NCBI RefSeq assembly: GCF_004570875.1
Contig: NZ_SPQK01000013.1
Span: forward strand, 1 to 64,000
Direction of reading: 5' to 3'
From: Blastococcus sp. CT_GayMR16
GTDB lineage: Bacteria; Actinomycetota; Actinomycetes; Mycobacteriales; Geodermatophilaceae
DNA: 64,000 bases
The translations under genes and the position numbers were made by a program. The notes beneath the pieces were generated by a model. The model was not told the DNA's origin and did no database searches. It worked only from the letters and a program-made list of their open reading frames with translations. Positions 35,772-43,756 of the stretch are shown here, in pieces; within the stretch, counting starts at the first letter, position 1; each line of letters begins with the position of its first letter.

Positions 35772-37562
35772 ATGCCCAGTTCCAGACGACTCCTCCAAAC
35801 AAGGGGGGGCCGTGCCACCGCGATGATCGCCGCGGGCGGCCTGCTCGCCGGTTCGACCGTGATCGGGCTCCTGCCCACCCTCGCCGGGGCCTCCAGCCAC
35901 CGCGAGGCTCCGCTCATCGCGGCAGACCCCGCCGTGGACAACACCGACGTCTACGCCTTCTCGAGCCCGGAGAACCCCGACAACGTCGCGCTCGTCGCCA
36001 ACTGGATCCCGTTCGAGGAGCCTAACGGCGGCCCGAACTTCTACCCGTGGTCCGACGACGCCGAATACCTGATCAACATCGACAACGACGGCGACGCCGT
36101 GGCCGATCTGATCTACCGGTGGCGCTTCACCACCGATGACCGTCGCAGCACCGACACGTTCCTCTACAACAACGGGCCGGTCGACTCCCTCGACGACGAG
36201 AACCTGCTCTTCCGCCAGTCCTTCACGCTCGACGTGAGCACCGACGGCGGCGGTTCCTACGGATCACCGATCGCCGAAGGCCCCGTGGCGCCGTCCTACA
36301 CCGGGCCGGCCAGCATGGGCTCTTCGCAGAGCTACGTCGACAACCTGCGCACCCCGGCGATCACCGACGTGGACGGCGGCGGGCGCACCCTGACCACCCA
36401 GGCCGAGGACTCGTTCTTCCTCGACCTCCGGGTCTTCGACCTGCTCTACGGTGCCAACCTGTCCGAGACCGGTCAGGACACCCTCGCGGGCTACAACGTG
36501 AACAGCATCGTTCTCGAGGTGCCCAAGACCGAGGTCGCGATCGGCAACGACGCCACGAACAACCCGGTCATCGGCGTGTGGAGCACGACCACACGGCCGA
36601 CCATGCGCAATGCCGACGGGACGGCATCGGGCAACGGGTTCACCCAGGTCTCCCGCCTGGGCATGCCGCTGGTCAACGAGGTCGTCGTCCCGACCGGACT
36701 CAAGGACGCCTTCAACTCCATCTCGCCTGACATGGACGCCGACGCCGCCGACGGCGCGGTCGTGGACCGCGTGCTCGACCCCGAGGTGCCGAAGCTCATC
36801 GAGGCGATCTACGGCGTTCCGGCGCCCGCGGCGCCGCGATGGGACATCTTCGAGGTGTTCCTGACGGGGGTCGTCAGCACCGAGACCTACGACATCGACG
36901 GGGATGCGGCCACGGCCAACCCCATCGACGTGGACCTCAACTCGCAGGCGATCAACGCCGATTCGCCGGCCAATGCGGACCGGGCGGCCTTCCAGCCGTC
37001 GGAGATGCTGCGGCTGAACATGGCCATCACCGGGCCGACGGACCTGAACATGCAGCCGCTGCCGGAGGCCAGCCGGCTCGGAGTCATCGGCGGTGACATC
37101 CAGGGCTTCCCGAACGGTCGCCGGCTCGCCGACGACGTGGTGGACATCGAGATCCTCGCGCTCGAGGGCATCTACGACGTCACCAACCCGGGTGATCGGC
37201 AGGCGGCCTTCGACGCCCTGAAGGGCGGCGACGGGGTCAACTCCAACGACAACGCGTTCAGCGGCTCGTTCCCCTACATCGCCGGCCCGAACACACAGGC
37301 CGTCAACCAGGGTGGTGGCACCGGTGCCGGCGGTACGGACACCGCCGCGGGCAACGGCAACCCGGTGCAGCCGGCGGCTCAGCCGCAGGCCAACGGGTAT
37401 CCCCGAGGCGGCGTCGAGACCGGTGCAGGCGGTGTCGGGGACACCATCATCCCGGCGCTCACCGGCTCGGCCGCGCTCCTGCTCATCGGTGCCGGTGCCG
37501 GGTCGCTGATCCGGGGCAGGGCTCTGCGTCGGTCGACGACCTCCGGCACGCCGGAGGTCTGA
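35772..37562 (+). CDS. secreted DUF4331 protein with C-terminal anchor
   Basis: A 596-residue exported protein. A long signal peptide (about 1-36, twin-Arg-free, with a hydrophobic AAGGLLAGSTVIGLLPTLAG core) precedes ASSHREAPLIAADPAVDNTDVYAF, the diagnostic start of DUF4331. Acidic NIDNDGDAVADLIYRW and ETYDIDGDAATANPIDVD look like calcium-binding turns. The C-terminus has GGVETGAGG, a TM helix (about 558-580) and a basic tail (RGRALRRS), resembling a sorting signal for the class F sortase encoded next. ATG 35772 follows GAAAGGA. Confidence 0.85.
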   Translation: MPSSRRLLQTRGGRATAMIAAGGLLAGSTVIGLLPTLAGASSHREAPLIAADPAVDNTDVYAFSSPENPDNVALVANWIPFEEPNGGPNFYPWSDDAEYLINIDNDGDAVADLIYRWRFTTDDRRSTDTFLYNNGPVDSLDDENLLFRQSFTLDVSTDGGGSYGSPIAEGPVAPSYTGPASMGSSQSYVDNLRTPAITDVDGGGRTLTTQAEDSFFLDLRVFDLLYGANLSETGQDTLAGYNVNSIVLEVPKTEVAIGNDATNNPVIGVWSTTTRPTMRNADGTASGNGFTQVSRLGMPLVNEVVVPTGLKDAFNSISPDMDADAADGAVVDRVLDPEVPKLIEAIYGVPAPAAPRWDIFEVFLTGVVSTETYDIDGDAATANPIDVDLNSQAINADSPANADRAAFQPSEMLRLNMAITGPTDLNMQPLPEASRLGVIGGDIQGFPNGRRLADDVVDIEILALEGIYDVTNPGDRQAAFDALKGGDGVNSNDNAFSGSFPYIAGPNTQAVNQGGGTGAGGTDTAAGNGNPVQPAAQPQANGYPRGGVETGAGGVGDTIIPALTGSAALLLIGAGAGSLIRGRALRRSTTSGTPEV

Positions 37563-37572
37563 CCCGCTCGTC

Positions 37573-37608
37573 GGCTGTGGGGTGCGGCTCCGGCCGCACC
37601 CCACAGCC
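37573..37608 (+). terminator. perfect 16-bp hairpin between DUF4331 and sortase genes
   Basis: Stem 37573-37588 pairs fully with 37593-37608 around a TCCG tetraloop. It begins 11 bp after the DUF4331 stop and ends 35 bp before the sortase start. It could be a partial terminator that lets the abundant surface protein be made in excess of the downstream enzymes. Confidence 0.7.
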
Positions 37609-37643
37609 ACGCCCCCGGGCAGCACCGTTTCGAAGGAGATCCT

Positions 37644-38453
37644 GTGTCCGGCACCACCCAGCCCCCACCCTCCCAGGATGACGCCTCCGACAACGAGCCG
37701 TCGCTGCTGGAGTCCGAGTTCCGGAAGGGCGACGGGCCTGCCCGCAGCCGTCGCTGGGGCATTCCTGTCTGGCTGCTCCCCACCCTTGGCGCGCTGGCTG
37801 CCGGTGTACTCGTCGGCTACTTCATTTTCGGCGGAACCGACGCCCGCGCCCCCCGCCCAGTCGCCGCGGTCCCGACCACGACATCCGAGGCACCTCAGCC
37901 GGCCTCGCCCGTCGTCACCTCATTGGCCCGCGCCGAGCCCGTCCAGCTCGACATCCCGGCCATCGAGGTGAGCTCCTCGCTGGTCGACCTCGGGCTCAAC
38001 ACCGACGGCACCCTCGAGGTGCCGGTCGACTTCGCCAAGGCCGGCTGGTTCACCGGCGGCAATTACCCCGGCGATCCGCAGGGCCCGCCCGCACTGCTCG
38101 CCGGACACGTCGACGACTACACCGGCCCGGCCGTCTTCTACCGGCTGCCCGAGCTGGCGGTGGGCGACGAGGTGCTCGTGACCCGCGCCGACAACACCGT
38201 CGCGGTCTTCTCCGTGACCGGGAGCCAGCAGTACCCGAAGGATGCCCTGCCGACCGACCAGGTCTACGCCCCCGTCGGCGACTCGGAGATCGTGCTCATC
38301 ACGTGCACCGGAGACTTCGACCGGTCCGCGCGGTCCTACCAGGACAACCTCGTCGTCCGCGCCACGCTCAACATGGCGCGATCCCTCGAGGAGAGCGACA
38401 AGCGCGCTGCCTCCGGTCAGCCGGTGCCAGCCGCCGACCTCCCGAACGTCTGA
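37644..38453 (+). CDS. class F sortase
   Basis: A 269-residue transpeptidase. A cytoplasmic N-terminus is followed by one TM helix (about 42-63), a linker rich in Pro/Thr and the sortase beta-barrel (95-245). Catalytic His155 is in LLAGHVDDYTGPAVFYRL, Cys221 in VLITCTGDFD, and Arg residues follow at 227 and 239. These features match actinobacterial class F sortases. It would cut an adjacent surface protein and join it to the cell wall. Start is GTG 37644 after AAGGAG. Confidence 0.9.
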   Translation: MSGTTQPPPSQDDASDNEPSLLESEFRKGDGPARSRRWGIPVWLLPTLGALAAGVLVGYFIFGGTDARAPRPVAAVPTTTSEAPQPASPVVTSLARAEPVQLDIPAIEVSSSLVDLGLNTDGTLEVPVDFAKAGWFTGGNYPGDPQGPPALLAGHVDDYTGPAVFYRLPELAVGDEVLVTRADNTVAVFSVTGSQQYPKDALPTDQVYAPVGDSEIVLITCTGDFDRSARSYQDNLVVRATLNMARSLEESDKRAASGQPVPAADLPNV

Positions 38454-38455
38454 CC

Positions 38456-39763
38456 GTGCGCAGGCGGACCGCGGTGAGCGCGGTGGTGGCCGGAGTCATC
38501 TTCCTGCTGGTCTCGGCGGCTGGCTTCTACACGGTCTTCGTGGACCGGGGCGCCGAGGCTCGGGAGCAGCAGGCGGTGGCGGAGGTCGACCCTCTCACAG
38601 CGTCCATCGAGGTGGCGCAGCAGCGGCTGCAGGAGGTTCCGGGCGACTACACCACCTGGGCGCAGCTGGGCTCCGCCTACGTCGAGCAGGCACGGGTCAC
38701 CGCGGACCCCTCCTTCTACGACAAGGCGGATGGCGCCCTCCAGGAGTCGCTGATCCGGCGGCCGGAGGGCAACGACACCGCACTCACGGGGCAGGGCGCG
38801 CTGGCCAACGCCCGGCACGACTTCGCCGCGGCGGCGGACCTCGCCACCCGGGCGCTGGCGATCAACTCCTACAACGCCACCGCGTGGGGCGTGCTCACCG
38901 ATGCGCGCACCCAGTTGGGGGACTATCCGGGGGCGACGGAAGCGGTTCAGCGGATGCTCGAACTGAAGCCGGGTCTGGCATCGTTCACCCGGGCGTCTTA
39001 CGACGCGGAACTGCATGGAGACCTGGCCGGGGCCCGTTCGGCGCTCGAGCAGGCTCTCGACATCACGCAGGGTGGCGCGGGCGAGGCCTACTGCCGCACC
39101 TACCTCGGGGCTCTAGCGTTCGCTACCGGCGACCTCGAAGGCGCGGCCGAGCAGTACACCGCCGGCCTGAAGGCGAGGCCGTCCGACCCAGCCCTGCTGC
39201 TGGGCCGTGCCCGCGTGCTCGCAGCGCGAGGCGAGGAGACCGCCGCGATCGAAACCTTCCAGGCGGTAGTGAACGCGCAGCCGCTGCCTGAGTACCTCGT
39301 GGAGTTCGGCGCGTACCTGGAGTCGCAGGGGCGGGCCGCAGACGCCGAACAGCAGTTCGCGCTGGTCGAGACCGTCCGCCGGCTGTTTGTGGCGAGCGGC
39401 GTGACCGACGACCTCTCGACGGCACTGTTCGCTGCTGATCACGGCGATCCGGCCGTGGCGGTAGCCGCGGCCCAGGCCGAGTTCGATCGGCGGCAGAACA
39501 TCGACTCCCACGATGCCATGGCCTGGGCTCTGCACAGCGCCGGGCGCGACGCCGAGGCACTGCCGCACGCCCAGCAGGCGACCGCCCTCGGCGGCGCCAG
39601 CGCGCTCTTCCTCTACCACCGCGGAGTGATCGAAGCGGCGGTCGGACAGATCGACCAGGCGCGGGCGAGCTTGGCCGAGGCCCTGGACACCAATCCCGAC
39701 TTCTCACCGCTGCACGCACCCCGGGCCGAGGGGCTGCTCGAGTCGCTGGGCGGGCGTCCGTGA
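38456..39763 (+). CDS. membrane-anchored TPR protein
   Basis: A 435-residue protein with an N-terminal TM/signal segment (about 6-24) and an extracytoplasmic chain of tetratricopeptide repeats from about 45 to the end. Clear repeats are TWAQLGSAYVEQARV, ATRALAINSYNATAWGVLTDA and LDTNPDFSPLHAPRAEGLLES. It is probably a scaffold on the outer face of the membrane. GTG 38456 starts 2 bp after the sortase stop and the gene overlaps the transporter gene by 4 bp. Confidence 0.82.
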   Translation: MRRRTAVSAVVAGVIFLLVSAAGFYTVFVDRGAEAREQQAVAEVDPLTASIEVAQQRLQEVPGDYTTWAQLGSAYVEQARVTADPSFYDKADGALQESLIRRPEGNDTALTGQGALANARHDFAAAADLATRALAINSYNATAWGVLTDARTQLGDYPGATEAVQRMLELKPGLASFTRASYDAELHGDLAGARSALEQALDITQGGAGEAYCRTYLGALAFATGDLEGAAEQYTAGLKARPSDPALLLGRARVLAARGEETAAIETFQAVVNAQPLPEYLVEFGAYLESQGRAADAEQQFALVETVRRLFVASGVTDDLSTALFAADHGDPAVAVAAAQAEFDRRQNIDSHDAMAWALHSAGRDAEALPHAQQATALGGASALFLYHRGVIEAAVGQIDQARASLAEALDTNPDFSPLHAPRAEGLLESLGGRP

Positions 39764-41349
39764 GAGGGCGGCGGCTCCTCGCCGTCATTCTCGGCGCCGG
39801 AGCGTTGTGGGCGGTCGCGCCAGGAGTCGCCCAGGCCCACCCCCTCGGCAACTTCACGGTCAATCACTACGATCATGTCCAACTGCAGCCCGGCCGGGTC
39901 CAGGTGACGACCGTCCTCGACCGTGCCGAGATACCGACCGCGCAGAAGCTGCAGATTGTCGCCCCGGACGGGTCACCGACGGCCGCCCAGCTCGCGTCGG
40001 CAGCCGCGGAGGAGTGCGCTGACGTCGCCGGCGCCGTCCAGGTCACCGTCGACGGCGCGGCGGTGGGGTGGACCGTGCAGGACACCGGGATGGAGACGAT
40101 CCCGGGTGCCGGCGGACTGCCCACTCTGCGGTTGACCTGCCGGTTCGAGGCCGACGCCGAGCTCGACGTCCCCGCCGAGATCGCCGTCAGTGACACGTAT
40201 CTGCCCGACCGCGTGGGCTGGCGGGAGATGACGGCGGACGGCGACGGCGTCCGGCTGATCGATTCCCCGGTGCCGGTCACGAGCGTCTCGGACGAACTGC
40301 GTCAATACCCGACAGACCTGCTGGCCTCTCCGGTCGACGTCCGATCGTTCACGGTCGCGACCGAGCCCGGGCAGAACACCGGCACCGGGTCGGCGATCAC
40401 GCCCGGCTCGGGCGACCCGTTCACGAACTTCATCGCCGGCCTGGACCGACGGCTGGAGGACCTGATCGGCGACCGCGGCTTGACTCCGCTGGTCGGAACT
40501 CTCGCCGTCCTGCTCGCCGTCCTGCTCGGCTGCGGGCACGCCCTGCTTCCCGGGCACGGGAAGACCGTGATGGCCGCCTACCTGGCTGCCCGCCGTGGAC
40601 GAAGCCGGGACGCGATCATCGTCGGCGCGACGGTGACGGCAACCCACACCGTGGGCGTACTCGTGCTCGGGCTGGCCATCTCGCTGTCGAGCACCCTGGC
40701 CGGGGATCAGGTGATCCGCTGGCTCGGGGTCGGCAGCGGCCTCCTCGTCGCCGGCATCGGGGCGTTCATGCTGCGCGCGGCGCTGCCGAGACGTCGTGGG
40801 GTTCCGACGCTGATCAGCGAGGTGCTTCCCGAGCCGGTGCTGGCGGGCGCGGTGCACGCGGCGGGCAGCGGTGGAGCCGTGCACGCCCCCACCGTCCCCG
40901 AGCACGCCGGCCACGACCACCATCACGACCATGCGCACGGCCATGACCACGGCCACCACCACGACCATGCGCACGGGCAGGGTTGGTGGGCTGGAGGCCA
41001 CACGCACGGACCGGCCCGCGGCCGCGCGGGGCTGATCGGCATGGGCGTGGCGGGCGGTCTGGTGCCCAGCCCGTCCGCGCTGATCGTCCTGCTGGCCTCG
41101 ATCGGGCTGGGACGCACGGTCTTCGGCGTCCTTCTGGTGCTCGCCTACGGTCTGGGAATGGCGGGCACCCTCACCGCTGTCGGTCTGCTGCTGGTCAGGC
41201 TGCGCGGTCGCATGGAGCGTCGCCTGGCCGACCTGCGCGGACGCAGATGGCTCACGCGGGTCGCGATCGCGGCCCCCGTGCTGACGGCGAGTCTCGTTCT
41301 CCTGGTCGGCGTGGCGCTCGTTGCTCGCGGTGCAGTGCTCGGCGCCTGA
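39760..41349 (+). CDS. NicO/RcnA-type nickel-cobalt transporter with extracellular domain
   Basis: A 529-residue protein. A signal peptide (1-26, ending AQA) precedes HPLGNFTVNHYDHVQLQPGR, the start of an extracellular domain to about residue 235. The transporter part has the NicO motif HALLPGHGKTVMAAYLAARRG (about 263-283), six to seven TM segments, and a loop near 383-420 with about 16 histidines (HDHHHDHAHGHDHGHHHDHAHG region). His-rich loops bind Ni, Co or Zn. Import for urease or export for detoxification are both possible. Confidence 0.85.
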   Translation: MRGRRLLAVILGAGALWAVAPGVAQAHPLGNFTVNHYDHVQLQPGRVQVTTVLDRAEIPTAQKLQIVAPDGSPTAAQLASAAAEECADVAGAVQVTVDGAAVGWTVQDTGMETIPGAGGLPTLRLTCRFEADAELDVPAEIAVSDTYLPDRVGWREMTADGDGVRLIDSPVPVTSVSDELRQYPTDLLASPVDVRSFTVATEPGQNTGTGSAITPGSGDPFTNFIAGLDRRLEDLIGDRGLTPLVGTLAVLLAVLLGCGHALLPGHGKTVMAAYLAARRGRSRDAIIVGATVTATHTVGVLVLGLAISLSSTLAGDQVIRWLGVGSGLLVAGIGAFMLRAALPRRRGVPTLISEVLPEPVLAGAVHAAGSGGAVHAPTVPEHAGHDHHHDHAHGHDHGHHHDHAHGQGWWAGGHTHGPARGRAGLIGMGVAGGLVPSPSALIVLLASIGLGRTVFGVLLVLAYGLGMAGTLTAVGLLLVRLRGRMERRLADLRGRRWLTRVAIAAPVLTASLVLLVGVALVARGAVLGA

Positions 41350-41378
41350 CCTCCGCCGGGGAATCGCCCGCTGACGGC

Positions 41379-41410
41379 GGGGGGAGCCTTCGGCACCAAG
41401 AGCTCCCCCC
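41379..41410. terminator. bidirectional terminator
   Basis: A perfect 9-bp stem (41379-41387 with 41402-41410) of G6/C6 type lies between the convergent transporter and acyl-CoA ligase genes, 5 bp before the ligase stop. Confidence 0.65.
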
Positions 41411-41415
41411 GACGC

Positions 41416-43032
41416 TCAGTTCTTGAGCTCGTACTCCGCGAACTTCGACCGCAGGTCCTTCTTCGAGAACTTGCCGACGCTGGTCTTCGGCACCTCGTCG
41501 ATGAACTCGACCGCCTCGGGCATCCACCACTTGGCGACCAGCGGCTTGAGGTGCTCGAGGATGTCCTCCGCGGTCGCGGTCTGCCCCTCCTTGAGGACGA
41601 CGCACGCCAGCGGACGCTCGTCCCACTTCGGGTGCGGGATGCCGATGACGGCGGCCTCCTTCACCGCCGGGTGGCTCATGATCGCGTTCTCCAGGTCGAC
41701 GGAGCTGATCCACTCGCCGCCGGACTTGATCAGGTCCTTGGTGCGGTCGGCGATGCGGATGGAACCGAACTCGTCCATGGCCGCGACGTCGCCGGTCTTC
41801 ATCCAGCCGTCCTCGGTCGTGAGCTGCACGCCGGCGTCGGGGTTGTAGTAGTCCGCGGCGCACCACGGCCCGCGCACCTGCAGCTCGCCGGTGGCCTTGT
41901 CGTCCCACGCCTGCGGCTCGAGGGTGTCGGCGTCGACGATCCGCGCCTCGACGCCGAGGAACGGGATGCCGGCGCGCGCCCGCTGGTTCGCCTTCGTCTC
42001 GTCGTCGGCGTCCGCATAGCGCTTCGGCAGGACGCCCGACGAGGCGACCGGGTGGGTCTCGGTCATGCCCCAGGCCTGCAGGATCGGCAGCCCGACCTGC
42101 TCGCGGTAGGCCTCCGACAGCGACTTGGGCACCGCGGAACCGCCACAGCCGATGTCGCGGAGCTTGTGCGGCTTGCCCGCGAGGTACGGCAGCATGCCGA
42201 GCCAGATGGTCGGGACGCCGGCGGTGAACGTGACGCCCTCGTCGAGGATGAGCTTGGCCAGCGCCTCGGGCTGCATCATCGCCCCGGGCATGACCAGCGA
42301 GGCGCCGGCGGCCGGGGCCGCCTGGGCGATGCCCCATGCGTTCGCGTGGAACATCGGGACCACCGGCATGGCGACGTCTTGGATGCCGAGACCGAAGGCG
42401 TTGGGCTGCATCACGCCCATCGTGTGCAGGAACGTCGACCGGTGGGAGTAGACGACGCCCTTGGGGTTGCCCGTCGTGCCGCTCGTGTAGCACATGTACG
42501 CGGCCGAGTTCTCGTCCGTGACACCGAAATCGACCGGCTCGGCGTCGGCGAGCAGCGTCTCGTAGTCGAGCACGCGGGAGTCGTCGGGGATCTCGTTGTC
42601 GCCGCCGTCGTCCATGACCACGACGTGCTTGACCGTCGTCATCGTGTCGATGAGCTTCCACAACAGGGGCAGCACCGTGCGGTCGACGAAGATGACCTCG
42701 TCCTCCGCGTGGTTGGCGATGTAGGTGAGCTGCTCGGGGAAGAGCCGCACGTTCAGTGTGTGCAGCACGCGGCCGGTCGACGGGGCACCGAAGTAGAGCT
42801 CCAGGTGCCGCGCGGAGTTCCAGGCGAACGTGCCGACCCGGCCGTCCGCGCTGATGCCGAGGGTGTCGAGCACGCCACCGAGCCGGCGGGTCCGCTCGGC
42901 CCACTCCGCGTAGGTCGTGCGGGTGACGCCGCCGGGGTTGTTGGTGACGATCGTCCCGTCGCCGTAGTGCTGTTCGACGTGCCGGAACATCGAGTCGATG
43001 GTGAGGGGGTAGTCCTGCATCAGGCCGCGCAT
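41416..43032 (-). CDS. fadD: long-chain fatty-acid-CoA ligase
   Basis: A 538-residue adenylate-forming enzyme. The P-loop is YTSGTTGNPKGV (about 180-191), motif A5 is QAWGMTETHPV, motif A7/A8 is WMKTGDVAAMDEFGSIRIADRTKDLIKSGGEWIS (read in parts), and the catalytic Lys is in PKTSVGKFSKKDLR. It activates medium- or long-chain fatty acids for beta-oxidation or lipid synthesis. ATG 43032 or ATG 43020 (MQDYPL) may be the start. It follows the AlkD-like gene by 25 bp. Confidence 0.9.
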   Translation of the reverse strand: MRGLMQDYPLTIDSMFRHVEQHYGDGTIVTNNPGGVTRTTYAEWAERTRRLGGVLDTLGISADGRVGTFAWNSARHLELYFGAPSTGRVLHTLNVRLFPEQLTYIANHAEDEVIFVDRTVLPLLWKLIDTMTTVKHVVVMDDGGDNEIPDDSRVLDYETLLADAEPVDFGVTDENSAAYMCYTSGTTGNPKGVVYSHRSTFLHTMGVMQPNAFGLGIQDVAMPVVPMFHANAWGIAQAAPAAGASLVMPGAMMQPEALAKLILDEGVTFTAGVPTIWLGMLPYLAGKPHKLRDIGCGGSAVPKSLSEAYREQVGLPILQAWGMTETHPVASSGVLPKRYADADDETKANQRARAGIPFLGVEARIVDADTLEPQAWDDKATGELQVRGPWCAADYYNPDAGVQLTTEDGWMKTGDVAAMDEFGSIRIADRTKDLIKSGGEWISSVDLENAIMSHPAVKEAAVIGIPHPKWDERPLACVVLKEGQTATAEDILEHLKPLVAKWWMPEAVEFIDEVPKTSVGKFSKKDLRSKFAEYELKN

Positions 43033-43057
43033 GGCCGGAGTTTGCCAGTGACGGCGC

Positions 43058-43756
43058 TCACCTTCCAGGCGAGGAGTCTCCGGTCAGCCTGAGACGCTTC
43101 CGGACCGCCGGGCTTCCGAGCTCGCGCACTGCGTCGCTTCCCACCCACCCGGCCCCCGTGCTCCCGGCCCGCAGCTGCTCGGCCGTGTCGAGTGCCAGCC
43201 GGTAGAGGCCGGGGCTCCGCTTGCCGATCGCGCGCAAGGCCCAGCTCGCTCCCTTGCGGACCAGCGGCCGGTCGTCGTCCGCGCCGGCCGCCAGCGGGTC
43301 GAGCAGGGCGGCGAACCGCGCGTCGTCCGACCGTTTGTCGGCGACTGCCAGGCCCGCCATCAGCGAGAACCCGGCCCGCCGGACGAAGAGTTCCGGCCTC
43401 GTCGTCCACTGGGCGGCCTTCGCCCAGGCCGGCGCGGCGTACCGGAGGAGGTTCTGGCAGACCTGGTCGCAGAGGTCCCAGGAGTCGAATTCGAGGGCCC
43501 AGCGCTCGAACTGCTCGTCGTCGACGAGTGCCGGGTCGTCGACGAGCGAGGCGAGGATGCGCGCCTCGTGCACCCCGCTGGCCCAGAGTTCGGCGGCCAG
43601 GCCGTGGTCCCGGTCGAGCTCCTTCGCCACGGTCCGCAGCTCCCCGACGGTCACGCCGTAGGCGTGGTCGGTGGCGATGCCGTACCGGGCCATGCCCGGG
43701 AGCCGGGACGGGACGGCGAGCCCGCGCAGCCTGGCCAGCACCTCGTCGGCGGTCAC
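43058..43756 (-). CDS. AlkD-like DNA alkylation repair protein
   Basis: A 232-residue all-helical HEAT-like repeat protein. GIATDHAYGVTVGELRTVAKELDRDHGLAAELW and EFDSWDLCDQVCQNLL (with the Trp-Asp pair used by AlkD to contact DNA), then FVRRAGFSLMAGLA match DNA alkylation repair enzymes that excise 3- and 7-alkyl purines. GTG 43756 overlaps the end of the vWA-SGNH gene by 4 bp. The longer open frame to 43936 is a shadow of that gene. Confidence 0.85.
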   Translation of the reverse strand: MTADEVLARLRGLAVPSRLPGMARYGIATDHAYGVTVGELRTVAKELDRDHGLAAELWASGVHEARILASLVDDPALVDDEQFERWALEFDSWDLCDQVCQNLLRYAAPAWAKAAQWTTRPELFVRRAGFSLMAGLAVADKRSDDARFAALLDPLAAGADDDRPLVRKGASWALRAIGKRSPGLYRLALDTAEQLRAGSTGAGWVGSDAVRELGSPAVRKRLRLTGDSSPGR

